The notes under the pieces: generated by a model
What the model saw: only the letters and a program-made list of their open reading frames with translations
Databases searched by the model: none
What the model was told of the DNA's origin: nothing
DNA from: Eimeria necatrix
Lineage: Eukaryota > Apicomplexa > Conoidasida > Eucoccidiorida > Eimeriidae
Direction of reading: 5' to 3'
Length of the DNA stretch: 64,000 bases
NCBI RefSeq assembly: GCF_000499385.1
Contig: NW_013653258.1
Location: 120,862 to 184,861 of the forward strand
Made by a program: the position numbers and the translations under genes
Shown: in pieces, positions 35,296-47,466 of the stretch
Layout: each line of letters begins with the position of its first letter
Position numbering within the stretch: the stretch's first letter is position 1

Positions 35296-36939
35296 GTCAA
35301 GGACTCAACGCCTGAGATGTAGAGAAGTGTGAGCTGCTACAGTCGCTGAACCGTAGGATTCCCAGATGAATTTATGCGCTCTATGTTGAGCATCCATAAA
35401 ATACCTCTGGATATTTCTCCCGCAAAAACGTTATCCTTCACTTCCCGTATGGTGGAATTTGCGTCCAGCAAGGATTCTGAGGAGGCACTTGTAAAACGTA
35501 TCATCCCCAACTGCGTTTCCTTAAATTGAAGTGCTTTTCAGACGTTTCCTCTACTTTCAAGAGCTTTTCTGTGCGCTAGTATAACTGACGAGCAGATTTT
35601 GTGAACAGAAACAGGGATGGGTTATGCGTCCTCACCGGTAAATGTCGCTGGCTCGCCCGTGCAGTTAACCACCCATTTGACACGAACTTTCTCTCCCGCC
35701 ATTGCGTCACAATCAGACAAATGCGCTGCACCGTGTAAGAATCAGCCCGTCTCCCGGCGGCCGCCCTTCCTGATAGTAATGGCGAGCTGAAAGACCCAAT
35801 GCATAACCTTCTGCGACAGCCGCCGCCGACTGGAGTCGCTCGCAGCACGTCGGGCCCGAAGTTTGGCGAGTGCTTTCTACATTCCAAAGCTCTTCTTATC
35901 ATACCGTGGTCTTTACTTCAAGAGTGCTAAGGGCTAAAGGTGCAGACAACTGCTCTGTGCGGGAAAAGCAAGGCGTCGTCTTGGCTGCGCCAAAAACCAC
36001 CGGAGCATGGCGCCTTGAGACAAGTTACAGCGGCGTCCTACTGTACAGGCAACAATTCCAAGCTTCGCTCGTGCACGACTGAACACGCAGAGGTCTTCGG
36101 AAGAGAAATATTGCCTGACAGCTGAGGGCGTTGTAGACCGACCTACAGGAGAAAGTAGCTATGGGCATTGAGGCTTCGCCATGTAGTCATTTTATATGCT
36201 TACAGCTACACCACATGATACTACACAAAATAGCTCGGGAGATCTCGAGCATAGTAGTTCGACTAGTTGCCAGCCCCGCAGGTGCCACATGCAGCGTGCT
36301 CCGCTTAACGCTTTTGCAGTTCGCTCAGCAGACTCCCCTTCAGAGGTTTCAAAGAACACCATGATACACCGCTCCAAATTGAACAGTACTGGTTTTCTAG
36401 TCAAGAGGCGCTTTTATTCGCTCCCTTTCCCACGCAGGTGCTTGCGTGTGACCACACACGCTGCAAGTGAGACGCCAGGATACCTGTAAGTGACCTTACT
36501 AGCGAACAGCTTACCAAGCCAATTCCTTCACGCCTGTATAGTTGGTAGGGCAGCAACAGCTGCCACCTGTCCATGCCGCAACTTGCGTAAAGAGAGGTTC
36601 CATAAGTCGGCGCGCACTGACCAGGTAATGGGCGGTGCCTATCTCCGCATAATTCCGTGCAAGCCATTTGTTGCCATTGGAACAGAACGCACAGTGCATT
36701 GTTGTAGTCATACAATGGAGGAGCCCAGGTTGACCCTCTGACGAGCTTGACTTATGGCGTCGGTTCAATTGCAGGAAGGGGCAGTTGGCAAGCTTTTTTG
36801 CTGGTGTAGGTTGGTGACATTCACCAAATTTGGCACACGTTTAGCCCACTTATTCAGTTCATGTGGTGGTCCTACTTGTAAACTGGTATCCAATAGCAAG
36901 CTCCGCTTCTTTCGAGCTTGAAGGACCGAAGAATCGGCC
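35296..36939. other. No supported gene
   Basis: Only short frames on both strands without motifs. The left part may contain missing 5' exons of the minus-strand membrane protein. Confidence 0.4.
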
Positions 36940-37194
36940 ATGGCCTCTGGCGCGACATCACCTTATACAGCTGTGCAGCTAGAAAGCACTCAGCAGCTCT
37001 ACAAAAGCATAGACAGACTACGAGTAATGATTTGTTCACCAATTTTTACGCCTATTTCGCTAAAGCAGCGGTTGCCACGGCTCGGCTCATTCGAACGAGC
37101 CCTGCGTCACAGTCAGAAGAGGGGACTGCCTATGGCAGAGTCTTCAGTGTGCCTCAACAATCTCTTGAAATTTCGTCTGACTGTTGAAGCTTAG
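36940..37194 (+). CDS. Short open frame upstream of IFT122, weak support
   Basis: An 84-residue ATG frame (MASGATSPYTAVQLES...) ends 31 bases before the IFT122 start. A second frame through the same DNA is also protein-like from about 37026 (NDLFTNFYAYFAKAAVATAR), so a small two-exon gene or a frame change is possible. It could equally be an upstream open frame in the IFT122 leader. No domain recognised. Confidence 0.22.
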   Translation: MASGATSPYTAVQLESTQQLYKSIDRLRVMICSPIFTPISLKQRLPRLGSFERALRHSQKRGLPMAESSVCLNNLLKFRLTVEA

Positions 37195-37225
37195 ATTTTA
37201 GCCGCCCTTCCCCAGATATCCGCCT

Positions 37226-40200
37226 ATGGAGGGAACAATTATCTGGCGACAGCGGGCCGCTCGAGGAGACGATGCAGGGATTATACTATGGAGTATTGCC
37301 TGCAGCCCTGACAGCTCTAGGCTTGTCTTAGGAGTGGGATGTTGCGTGCTTCTTGTGGATGCTGAATCGGGGGATACACTTCATACGCTTGCTGGCCATA
37401 AGGGGAACGTGAACACTGTTGCGTTTGCCTGTAATGGCGAACAATTCGCTTCAGGTTAGGAAAGCATTACACACTCCTAGTTAGACTGATTGAGACCCAA
37501 AATAGAGGCTTGTGTAGAGCCGCCCACAAGCAGGCTGAACTTAATTTTGGTAGGGACGATCACACTGTTATCAATAAGTTGGGGAGTAGACTGTCCACTA
37601 AGCTTTCTGGATCTTTTTTCGAATATCAGGGGGAGCTGACAAGCAAGTAATAATATGGGCATCAAATGGGGAGCCTTTAAGGCATTTCACGCACTCAGGA
37701 AGCGTGCAAGCGCTCGCATTTAATCCTCGAACACTGAATCTTGCCAGTGGGAGCACAGAAGAGCTTGTCTTGTGGCACGAAGAGGGTCCCAGTGGGTCGC
37801 ACAAACAAGATGGAGACCAGCTCGATAGCAACCCGGCGTTCGATGGATCTAAATTTCCGAGAATAAGCCGTAGCAGCAGCAGAAATTGGAGCAGGGCTTC
37901 CAGCAGCCTCGCCAATGCATTTGTTGCCACCTTGGGACTGACCAGCGGCAGCAGTGGTCTTAACTACAGTCCTAGTGGCTGTGGCACCCAGTGTTGCAAC
38001 AGAATCAGAGTTAGCTCCCGCATTTGCGCTTTATCTTGGGATGACGAAGGGCAGCGCTTAGCATCAGGTCAGCGTAGGCTTCTTGAGTAACGAATGGAAC
38101 TTTGCCATTGACGTGTTGTCACCAGGTCAGAATTCCCCCGGAATGTCTTTCAAGTCGCGGCCTAGCATTTGACACCCGTGCGTTGTGTTCAAGGCCACTA
38201 CAATGGTGTGGTCGTCGTGCGAGACCCCGACGGTTCAGAGGTATGGAGGCAGCAGTTGGGGGCGACTGCGTGGGCGGTATCATGGCGGCCACGTAACTGG
38301 AATAAATATCAGGATAACATTATTGTGGCATGCACTTTCGAACCAAGGGTCTGGATCCTTGATGCCGATGCGAAAGTAGCTGTGAATTCAACGCAGCTCG
38401 CCTACGACCCACTGGCTGTTGCATTTGCTCCAGGAGGTACGCTTTAGTGGAAATAGCTCTGACAATTCGCTCACTGCGGTGTTCACTGGGTGGCATGCGT
38501 CTATAGCGCGAGATTAGTGTGACGAAGCGCCGTCAGATTACGGGCAAAAGCCACTGAATCCTTCACGGCACCTTCTTGACGCCTTCTGCTTTTAGTGCCT
38601 TCTGGACGCACGCCTTGCGTCGCCTTAAAGAGTCCAAAAATTTGCCGGCAGAGTGCTTAGCACATCAGCTTGAGAGGGCTTAAGCAGCAGTAGGCCATGC
38701 CCTTTGTGCGAGTGCCTGATGCAGGCGAGTACTTTGCTTTAGTAGGAGTTGACGGGGGCCTCTCCCTATGGAACTGTATGGGCATGTGCCTTCAGCCAGT
38801 TGATTTTTCTGGAGAAAAGCTGGAGGCTACAGTTTGTTGCTTTTCTCCATCGGGGCAGCGAATTGTATTTACCACGCGACAGGGCTACCTTGGTGTTGCA
38901 CAACTGAGGCTACCAGTTGTCCATGGCCTTCATCGTGAGGTGTATGCCCGTCGGACATCTCTTTGCGAGGTCACTGTTCGCAATCTGCTAACAGACGACA
39001 CTCTGTCTATACAGTAGGCAAGAAAATCCATTTTATCCTTCTCCAGAGTGCTCCACTTCGGGAAAAGGGCGCATTGCACTTGCATATGTTCGCACGCGCA
39101 AGGGTAGTGCTCCATGCATATTTAACGCAAGAACAGTCAGATACGTTTTTTTATACTCTACAGTTTACGTTGAAATCAACTCAAGCGCACACAACGAGGA
39201 GACAGCTCTCATAACATGCAAGGGTTTTAAGTGCCGACGTTTGGGACGTCTGCAGGTTTGATGGGCTCGTCCTGAAGATTGCAGTGTACAGACGTTTTCT
39301 TGCTGTCCAACTTGATGGATGCATCATCATCGCAGAGCTTTCTACAGAGGCATCTGGTGCTATGAAGCATCGTGAAGTCCACCGCCTACGCGGATCTTTT
39401 GAATGTTCGCTTATGCTGCTAACGGCGAAGTCCGTGGTTCTCTGTACAGGAAACACTCTGAGACTTCATGAGCTGACAGGAAAGTTTCGTTCCTTGAAAA
39501 AATTGCGGTAGTGCTATCAGATAAAATGGGTTGCGGTCAGGCCATGTTTCATATATGGGTTGGCTGCCGACACTGTGATGCTTAAAACCCCGAATGTTCA
39601 CATTATTTTTCTAGCTAGCTGCGGAAACACGGGACTCCTGCACGCTCATCGATACAATTTGTGCAGGAAGAGAAGGAAAACAATGGACGCTGAGAGCTCC
39701 CGTTCGCTACGTTAGGGTGCTTGGGGGTCCTCCTGGGGCAGAGACGCTGCTCGTCGGCCTTAAAAATGGAGAGGCGCTCTATGTGTTCGCGCATCAGGGG
39801 CTTCCACTACCTCTGCTGCAGCATCGTGTTGGGATTGTTTGCATGGACGTCTCCGCCGAGCGCAATAGACTTGCTATTGTCGATGAAGAAAAGGAGCTCT
39901 ACATTTACGACCTGCGTAGTAAAAAAAGCGTGTACTCTCAACAAGATTGTACTTCAGTTGCCTACCACCTTTCCGTCGATGATTTATTGGCTTTCACTGG
40001 CCGGAAAACTCTATTTATAAAAGCAGGTAAACCGGACAGGACTCGACAGGGCATAGCATGAGTATGTCATTCTGAAGCGCACCAAGGTAGCAGCGGTGCT
40101 GATCTTTTAGCTGCTGGATTTTTGTCTATTCATCCGACATCTAGTTCCTTCCTGTGCAGGACCTGCTGAGACATGCCAACAGACTTGTCATGGGATCGTG

Positions 40201-43200
40201 GTTGGATTTTTGGGGTCATTCACATTTTGCCTGCACTGCCGAGAAATGCTGCGAATCAAGGTTAATCATACGGCTTCCGTACAACAGCTCATAAGGAGAG
40301 GCTACATCAGAAAAGCGTATAACGTAGCCTGCCTGGGGGCAACGCAGGACGAATGGAAGCAGTTAGGGCTCCAATGCATGCTGATAGGGGACCTCCAACT
40401 TGCACGCAAAGCGTTTCAGCACCAAAATGACTTGAGGGCTATATGCTTAATAAATCACGTGGAATCGGAGCTACAATCGTTAAAAGTGAGTAAAGAGGCC
40501 CACCAGCATATGTGCAGGGCGTATGCCAACGCATTTGTCCAGAACTTCGCAGCTGCCGCAGACGAATGGGCAGCAGCTGGCTTTCCCCAAAGAGCGTCAG
40601 AGATGTTTGCAGACCTGCGAAGGTACGCGTATATCGTGAATAGACCTGGGAGGCAGCTGACAGGTAGAGTGTCCATATTGGTTGCCGTGCAGTATGCCCC
40701 TGTGTATGATGCGTTTTGTATGATGCGTGAATTTTGGTGTGGGGGACCAAACTTCAGGTGGGGGGATGCACGGCTCTGGGATAAACTCGCTGCACAGTTC
40801 AAAACAGAAGCGTCAGATTCAGGGAAACAGATGAAAGCAGCAACAGACTCGTCCGCGACGCCAGAGGAGACTGCGGGAGGAAACATAGAGCAAGCTTCAC
40901 TGCCTGACCTTCCAGTTGCCTCTCTAAGCCAGGTGATGCATGTAGCGTTGCGTTAAGCTCTGTGGGGCCTCCGACCTGCGCAATGTGCTGCGTCTATAAA
41001 AGCATAACTCATATCTCACTGCTGTATCATAAACTTTGAAGGTATCTGCGCTAACTTGCCAACAGTGTTGGCGTACATGCTTTCAGAAAGAACAGAATGA
41101 GCCAGTGGTCCACCACGAATTGAGGGAGGCTGCAGCATTATACCTTGCCACAGGGCAACTGGAGCGAGCCTGCAGAATTTATGCGAAGCTAGGCGAGATT
41201 CGCAGCCTGGCCGAAGTCATGAGGAGATGCAAAGCGCAACAAATTGCACAGCTGCGTGCGGAATATGGGCAGCCAAAGCTGCAAGCGCACAGGCGAACGC
41301 TGGATGGCAGCGGGGAATACCCTGAGGACTACGAAGCTTCTGTGACTCTGCGCCTTGTTGCTTGTATCTTTGAAGAGAGCGGCCAAATGAACTTAGCCCA
41401 GGAGGCTATGCTGGCTCTAGGAGACACAGTAGGGTATCTAAGAGTCCTAATGCAGGCTGGACGGTGGGATGAAGCCGTGTCTCGAGCAGAGCAGGTCAGT
41501 GGTGTGTGTGCAGGCTTTGATGCTTTACAAAGGCAAGTGCATTTCAGATTAGTGAACGAATACACCATTGTGGCTATTGACAAGCTGGAGGGCCCTTGCA
41601 CTTGAATGCACGACACGATGATTGGAAATGTTGCATTCATGTGGCTTGGAAAGTTGTTGGCGCATTATCGTTTGCCACTAACGTGAGTTGCTGTAGGATC
41701 CAAGCCTTCTTCAACAAGTGCTTTTACCATGGGGTCATGAACTTATCCGTCAAGACGAGCCAGAGCTGGCCATTAGCGTATTTCGACGAGCGGGAAAAGA
41801 ACATTTGGCACTGAGAGTGCAGAGCTCTTTACTAGAAGGCGCTGTATCTCAAAAATTTTTTGCCCAGGCAGCAGAGCGGAGTTGGGCACTAGCTACTGCT
41901 TTTGCCAACCTGGCTGATTCCAGTAGAGAGGGGCCACATCACCCATTGAGTTTGACTGACTATGAGGGAGCAACCACGGCTCATCAGTCTCTAAACAGTA
42001 CTACAGCAGGCCCTTGGGGTTTGCCTGCATGTGTCTCACGCTTCCTTACGTGTTACTTCAGGCGTCTCTCAGAGGTTTATGGTGTCTATTTCGTGCTGAT
42101 GTGCCAGGCTTCCTCTGTACTGCCAAAAGCTAAAATGCCAGCGCATGCCGTCTTAAGGGCCTGCATTTTTTTATGGTCGCATGCACTAGCGCCATTAGGG
42201 CAGGCTGCTTGCGTGAAGCAGCTTGAAAAGACAACGGCATGCTACTTTGCACCTTCTACAGAAAGCAAACAGCCAAAGTTGATTTTAGAAGGGGCAAAAC
42301 GATGGAAATCTGGATTAGGGAGTCTGCCAAATTGGCGTTTGCCACAGTGGTGGCGTGATGCTCATGATGCTCTTGATACAGATGCAGTGCGGACGAAGCT
42401 AAACCTTTGTGGGATCCGAATTTATCGCCGTGTAAAAGGTATTAGGACATTTCTTGTGTTGCGCCTCATGACGGAGGCAGCGCTTCAGTTACATGACTTT
42501 GAGGTTCGTCGTTGAATATCACGTAAACTTAGGGCCAAAGCAGGATGAAGTATGAATGCATATCCTAAGCAGCCATGTCATACATCATTGTGTCTCGTAA
42601 ACAACTCAGTGACTCGGAGCTTTGTTTCTTAGAAGCCGTCAACAAGAGTAAAATGACTACGAAGACTGAGAAATTCCTGTTTGCTGTTGCAATTTTTACC
42701 TGTGGGTGCAGACAGCAGCTGCAGCATGCCAGGAACTTCGTCGTCTTGCACTGAGAGGCTCTGAGCAGCAGAAAAGAGCCGAGCTGGAGTTGAAGGTCAA
42801 AGCAACGCATGCTTCTTTCAGGCCTGAGGCCGGCCTTGCTGAGGCATCTGGAGCCTTGACAAAGGCCGTATGTGGCTTGTGCAGGGCCTCAGTGACTTTG
42901 CTGACCTCGGAAGCCGTCCCATTAGGTGCAGATTTAAGCTGTGGAAAGTGCGGGTGTCCTATTACATTGGAGTTCGGCACATTCGCTCCGATAATGGCAA
43001 TCGAGTGCCGCCGGGTGGATAGCGCAGAGCTAGTCAACGGGCACCTATCCTTTCCTTCCGGCAAAGATTTTTCTCCAGATGAGCTCTTCCTCGAAACTAT
43101 TAAAGAGAGTGTCATCCAGCCAGTTGCATCAAGACCTTCGCTGAAGGAGGAGCCCTTCGGCCCTGTAGAATTCCAGCCGCCGGCACTGAGTCAAAGTTTC

Positions 43201-43509
43201 CTGCGCAACCAGCCACGTGAGAAACTTATATGGCGCACGAACAGTGGCCTCGAGGGTTGTACCGGCTCCAATATCCTGCGATTATTTGGACTGCCTCACT
43301 CAAAAGCTGAGCAAGCAATACATGCCACCTTTTTGCAGGATTCAGAGGCAGCACTCAGAGACCCTGACATGTTGATGGCATGTGGCACATGTTCTCATCT
43401 GTTCATCCAACCACCAGCTTATCAGATGTTGTCTTCTGGTAATTTATGCATTTTCTGCGCTAGTGACTGCCCTTTCACTCCAATCCTTCAGTGTGCGGCA
43501 CTTGAATGA
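37226..43509 (+). CDS. IFT122: Intraflagellar transport protein IFT122 homologue
   Basis: Eleven exons: 37226-37454, 37630-38067, 38194-38436, 38713-39013, 39256-39507, 39671-40026, 40160-40622, 40758-40932, 41087-41494, 41697-42503 and 42712-43509. They sum to exactly 1489 residues. The N-terminal half is WD40 repeats in IFT122 order: SPDSSRLVLGVGCCVLLVD, GHKGNVNTVAF, FASGGADKQVIIW, then VLGGPPGAETLLVGLKNG. Next come TPR-like helices (IRKAYNVACLGATQDEWKQL, HHELREAAALYLATGQLERA, FRRAGKEHLALRVQSSLLEG). The C-terminus has two zinc-type cysteine pairs (CGLC...CGKC and CGTC...CIFC). IFT122 is a core subunit of the IFT-A complex that drives retrograde transport in flagella; coccidia need it only in the male microgamete. 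Two coccidian insertions, Ser-rich in the WD40 part (exon 2) and basic in exon 10, make it longer than the animal protein (about 1240). Acceptors of exons 4, 6 and 8 are weak but fixed by phase and homology. Confidence 0.9.
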
Positions 43510-45298
43510 AACTACCACATCAGCTGAATTCACTGCAGCACAGGACAGGATGACTCTTCCGTGGCTGCTGTGGTGAGGCCTTTCTGCTTGGCTCCCACTG
43601 CCATTTCACGTGCAACAAACGCTTTCTTTTTCTCGCCGGTTCCTCTCTGTTGGTGTTCCACCTGCTTTTTCACCAGTCGTGAAAACGGGCGGGCAGGAAA
43701 AGCATTAACGGGCCCACGGGCAGGACTTTTGGGTTAGCCTAGTGTAAGTACTTGTAAAATGTAGGGGCTGATCGGGAGTTTGTCATATTCTTTGCTGAAC
43801 AGCAATGCCTGTGTGCCTTGTCGACACGAACTTCTCCAATTCGCCAAGCCAATCCACTGCAGCAGTTCATGCAGAGGGTGCTCCACGCCGTATGCCGTTA
43901 GAGTATGCGTAAAGCAGCTGAGCACCTCACTGCGGCATAGAAGTTACGGTATGAGCGCCCACGCAAGCCGAATCCTGGGTATGGCAACAACGGCGCCTCA
44001 AGGCAAACATATCGTGAACAGTTTCAAACTGAACTTACTTGACAATAGCACCAGGCACAGGCCGAGAATCGCTTTTTTTCCCCGTGATAAAGCAAGTGGT
44101 GGTACCTAACACACGCAGGTGTCAGGTTGACAACTTTCGAGTCGCGTGTGCAGTCGGCACTTCTTCTTGTGCCCACCATGACGATTTTTAGACACCAAGT
44201 ACATAAGCTGACTCAACTTCAGGCCGTGAACCGTGCAGCTCGGATTCTGCTTTGCGGACCAATTTGCTTTGGTTGCCCTTGCAGCACATCTGTGTTGTCC
44301 CAGCATAGGAATGCTGTGCGTGGCCAGCATTTTTCGCCAAGCCAGCAATGCTGTGGTCCACTAGTGGCCAGTAGACCCCTTGACTATTTTCGCAGGCCTG
44401 GCGCAACTGAAGAAAAATTCATAGAATGTCCTCGATTCAATATTGGAGTCGCCCCAGCAGCTTGGCCGGATGCTCTAAAGTTGCCTATGAACATCGCTTA
44501 AGCCTGGCTCTTGCCACCCAAACACGAGCCGGCCAAACGCACTAAATTCTCCAATACCAGGAAAACACTTTTCGCTCTCTTTTGAGTCGCATAGATTGGT
44601 TTGTGGACCGATACAAGTACTACGCGGACGTCAGCGAGAATGCGTAGCGGGCGTGCTTGGCTTCAGATGATGAAAAAGGTGAAATACTTTGCTGCGATCA
44701 TCGACCCTTGAAGCCTTTCTTTGGTAGCAACGTTGGCATAGGCTAGTGTACAAGACAAACGGACGCATTTTTCTCGCGCTTTTGAAACAAAGGCTTGGTT
44801 TGCTAATCGCCAGCTTATTAAATTGGAACACTCCAAAACAACTTGGCGAAATAGCATTTGGGGCCGCAAGCGTTTGTCAGTCCTTCTGCCGCCTCTGTAG
44901 CCCTAAGTTCAGTGTGAGCAACACACGCCTGTACATAAAGAATTGCCCTCTCGGTTCGTCCAAGGTCGCACGGCTTTTCACCAGTCACTGGAAAGTGAGC
45001 TTGAAAAGGCTCTGTAAAATATCCTTCTTCTGCTGTTATTTACCTCTCAGTTATGTTCATGCAACTTCAGACAAGCAGTGTTCCTGTCGGTTGCTTCTTG
45101 TGCTGCAGACAACCAGTACGCGCACTACGTGACAGGTGATACAGCCCTCAACGGGCTGCTCACAAGCAAACCAAGTACAGCTGTTTAGGCTTAATTCCTC
45201 TGCTTGGTCTTTGGAAAAAGCAAACTTGCAGTTTCAACGTCCAATGGCAAATAAGACTTACCATGGGCAGACGCCAGTAACCCCAATGCAACAACTGG
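43510..45298. other. Convergent intergenic region
   Basis: Between the ends of IFT122 and the OB-fold gene. Frames here (for example 44127-44501) lack coding features. Nothing recognised. Confidence 0.5.
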
Positions 45299-46729
45299 TT
45301 ACTTGGGACTACTTCCCGTTCCTCTGCCTCTTCTGCCTCCCCCACTCCCTCTTCTGGGAAAGCCCCCTCTGCGGGAGCGACCACCAGAGATATGTGATGG
45401 TGGTGAGTTGCGTGGTGTATCCACAGAGCGAGTAGCTCCCATAAAGGCTGCTCCTGAGTTCAGCGGATCACCCAAGCCTACAGTAGGGTAGAGGAGGCCC
45501 GCATTTGGGTGTCGAACTGAATCATCAAAGTTATGGCCGCCTGCATATTGCTCGTTGGCACATAAGATAGCAGTGGCAGCGGCACTATTTGTTTGCTCTG
45601 CGTCCGCCCTTATCAAGTCCAAAAGATTATACGCCACCTGCCGTCCAGAAGGCTTCATGTATTCTGAGAGATCATCGTCACGCTCACGCCGCCCCCGCCG
45701 CCCACGGCCTCCTCTTGTTGTTTTCCTCTCATTGCTGATCTTCTCAGCACCTAGACTATTTGGATCCACCTTCTCTAGTTGCCTCAAACGATCTCGCTTC
45801 AGTTCTGTTGCATCGGTTTTTATATCCAAAGACCGGGTTGGTTGCCCAGCACGAGTGTCGTTGGACGTCTCTGCTGGAGAAGCAGTTTCGCGCTTCATCT
45901 CTTTCCGTGATGGATCTGTCGTCTGTTGCTGAGTTCCTGTGATGACGCTGGTATTAATTTCTACCTGCTGCACTTTAGCAGCGAAAGAAAACGGAACGAA
46001 CTTTGGGGGGCCAGTGTCGCCCTTGTCGGACTTTACCCGCTGCTGAAGCTCAGTGTGCTCATTGAGGATTTGTTGGAGCAGTTTTCGGCGCTCCTGCACA
46101 TCTGCTTTCAAGTTAAATGCTTCTCGCAACTGTTTTGCCCCTCCCCCCAGATTCTGGAAGTGTCGGGGAGTTAAAAGAGCCATTCCACGGTAGAATATCA
46201 GACCCGGCAACAACAGCAGTTTGACACCTGGCAATAGAGGCACTATATCAAGCTGCTGACAAAAACGAAGCTCAACAGCAGTAAAAGACGTACCGCGACC
46301 GTCCGTAAGCTTCAGTGAAAGTAGTCTCTTCTGATTCCCCTTGATCCCTTGAGCCCCATCGGAAAAGTCCTCTTCAACATCCTTCGTAGGCAACCGCACA
46401 TCCTGGAAAGACAAAACCATGCAAAGTAGGGGCCTTTTGAGAGTATAATTGGTTGCCGTTGATTTGACATTTTCAGCTGGACCGTCAATGGCAGCGCATG
46501 CCGCAACCTCTGGGGGAGCTTGCATGGATTTGCTGTGTAGTGCGCTGAAGTTCGTCGGGTCCGCAGGGTGCGGGGCCAGATGCAAACGCCTTATATCGGC
46601 AGACAAAACATAGTCCTTGACTGCAGCGGGGGAAGAAGCGCCAGATTGTTCAATAGCTGCGAACCCTTCAGGAGTGAAATCAAGTGCCCATGGCACCAGA
46701 GCCCCTTGTATTGCAGCCGCCTCCATCAT
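45299..46729 (-). CDS. RMI1/TDRD3-type OB-fold protein with RGG tail
   Basis: Single exon of 476 residues from tandem ATGs at 46729. Residues 100-215 match the RMI1 N-terminal OB-fold: RPLLCMVLSFQDVR, LLSLKLTDGRG, FTAVELRF, LLPGVKLLLLPGLIFYRGMALL and LGGGAKQLREAF. In RMI1 and TDRD3 this fold binds topoisomerase III and stabilises it, for dissolving DNA junctions (RMI1) or acting on RNA (TDRD3 with Top3-beta). A charged helical linker follows. There are two Arg/Gly clusters, GGRGRRGRRERDDD and a terminal one rich in RGG (GGRSRRGGFPRRGSGGGRRG). RGG tails favour RNA binding and arginine methylation, so a TDRD3-like role is as likely as RMI1. No Tudor or UBA domain is evident. Start codons are 737 bases from the divergent pICln gene. 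Confidence 0.75.
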   Translation of the reverse strand: MMEAAAIQGALVPWALDFTPEGFAAIEQSGASSPAAVKDYVLSADIRRLHLAPHPADPTNFSALHSKSMQAPPEVAACAAIDGPAENVKSTATNYTLKRPLLCMVLSFQDVRLPTKDVEEDFSDGAQGIKGNQKRLLSLKLTDGRGTSFTAVELRFCQQLDIVPLLPGVKLLLLPGLIFYRGMALLTPRHFQNLGGGAKQLREAFNLKADVQERRKLLQQILNEHTELQQRVKSDKGDTGPPKFVPFSFAAKVQQVEINTSVITGTQQQTTDPSRKEMKRETASPAETSNDTRAGQPTRSLDIKTDATELKRDRLRQLEKVDPNSLGAEKISNERKTTRGGRGRRGRRERDDDLSEYMKPSGRQVAYNLLDLIRADAEQTNSAAATAILCANEQYAGGHNFDDSVRHPNAGLLYPTVGLGDPLNSGAAFMGATRSVDTPRNSPPSHISGGRSRRGGFPRRGSGGGRRGRGTGSSPK

Positions 46730-47466
46730 GCGCTTTACCTAATGTCGCCGCCGTCTTCCCCCGATTGGCTTGAACCAAAGGGTCTCCGACGGTGTGGACG
46801 TGACAACTCCAAAGCAGCACAAATAAGCTGATGCGTGGGGTAATGATTCGAATCTGCAGCGTGAGACGAAAGTGCCCGTCTAGAATGCAAGAGGCCCCCG
46901 TAACTATTTACTGCCAGTTTTGCCTCTAAACGCCTTGATTTACCACGGAAAATTAGGTCCATATGATTCTACAGCTACCGTGTTCAAGCTGCGCCAGCAA
47001 CTGTCAGTATCTCTCAGTATCGGGCAGACCTACCAGATAAAATCTTTACGCATATTACAAAATAAAAGCAATAATTCCCATTAAGGCCTTTCTAAAAAAG
47101 GATTATCATGCAGGACAAAGCTGCACAGCAGCCTACATCACAGCCCATGCAAGCCCCGTCGGCTTCCTTTCAAGAGCACGCTGTCTGTGCAAACAACTGT
47201 CTACTGAACAAGGTCTACTTATTATCTACTATATTTTTCCATCAAAAACACAGGACTCCACCGCCTTGAGGCTTTATTGCTCTCCCACCGAGCGCAACGA
47301 CTTGCTTCGGGACGTACTTTTCTGGCCATGCTTGACAAGCCACTAAGCCGCTAAGGGTCGTAGTGGTCATTCTGTATAAAAGCCTGCAGTTTACCGTATT
47401 CTCAGGCATTTGGTCGCGAGCATACCAAGCATAGGTGGTTTTGGCAACGAGGAGCTGGCGCGGACG
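46730..47466. other. Divergent intergenic region
   Basis: Upstream of both the RMI1/TDRD3-like gene (minus) and pICln (plus). An AT-rich segment lies at 47030-47110. No gene is supported. Confidence 0.5.

Noticed and set aside
45555..45932. 125-residue plus-strand Ser/Arg-rich frame
   Set aside because: Antisense of the RGG and linker part of the OB-fold protein; its composition is explained by that.
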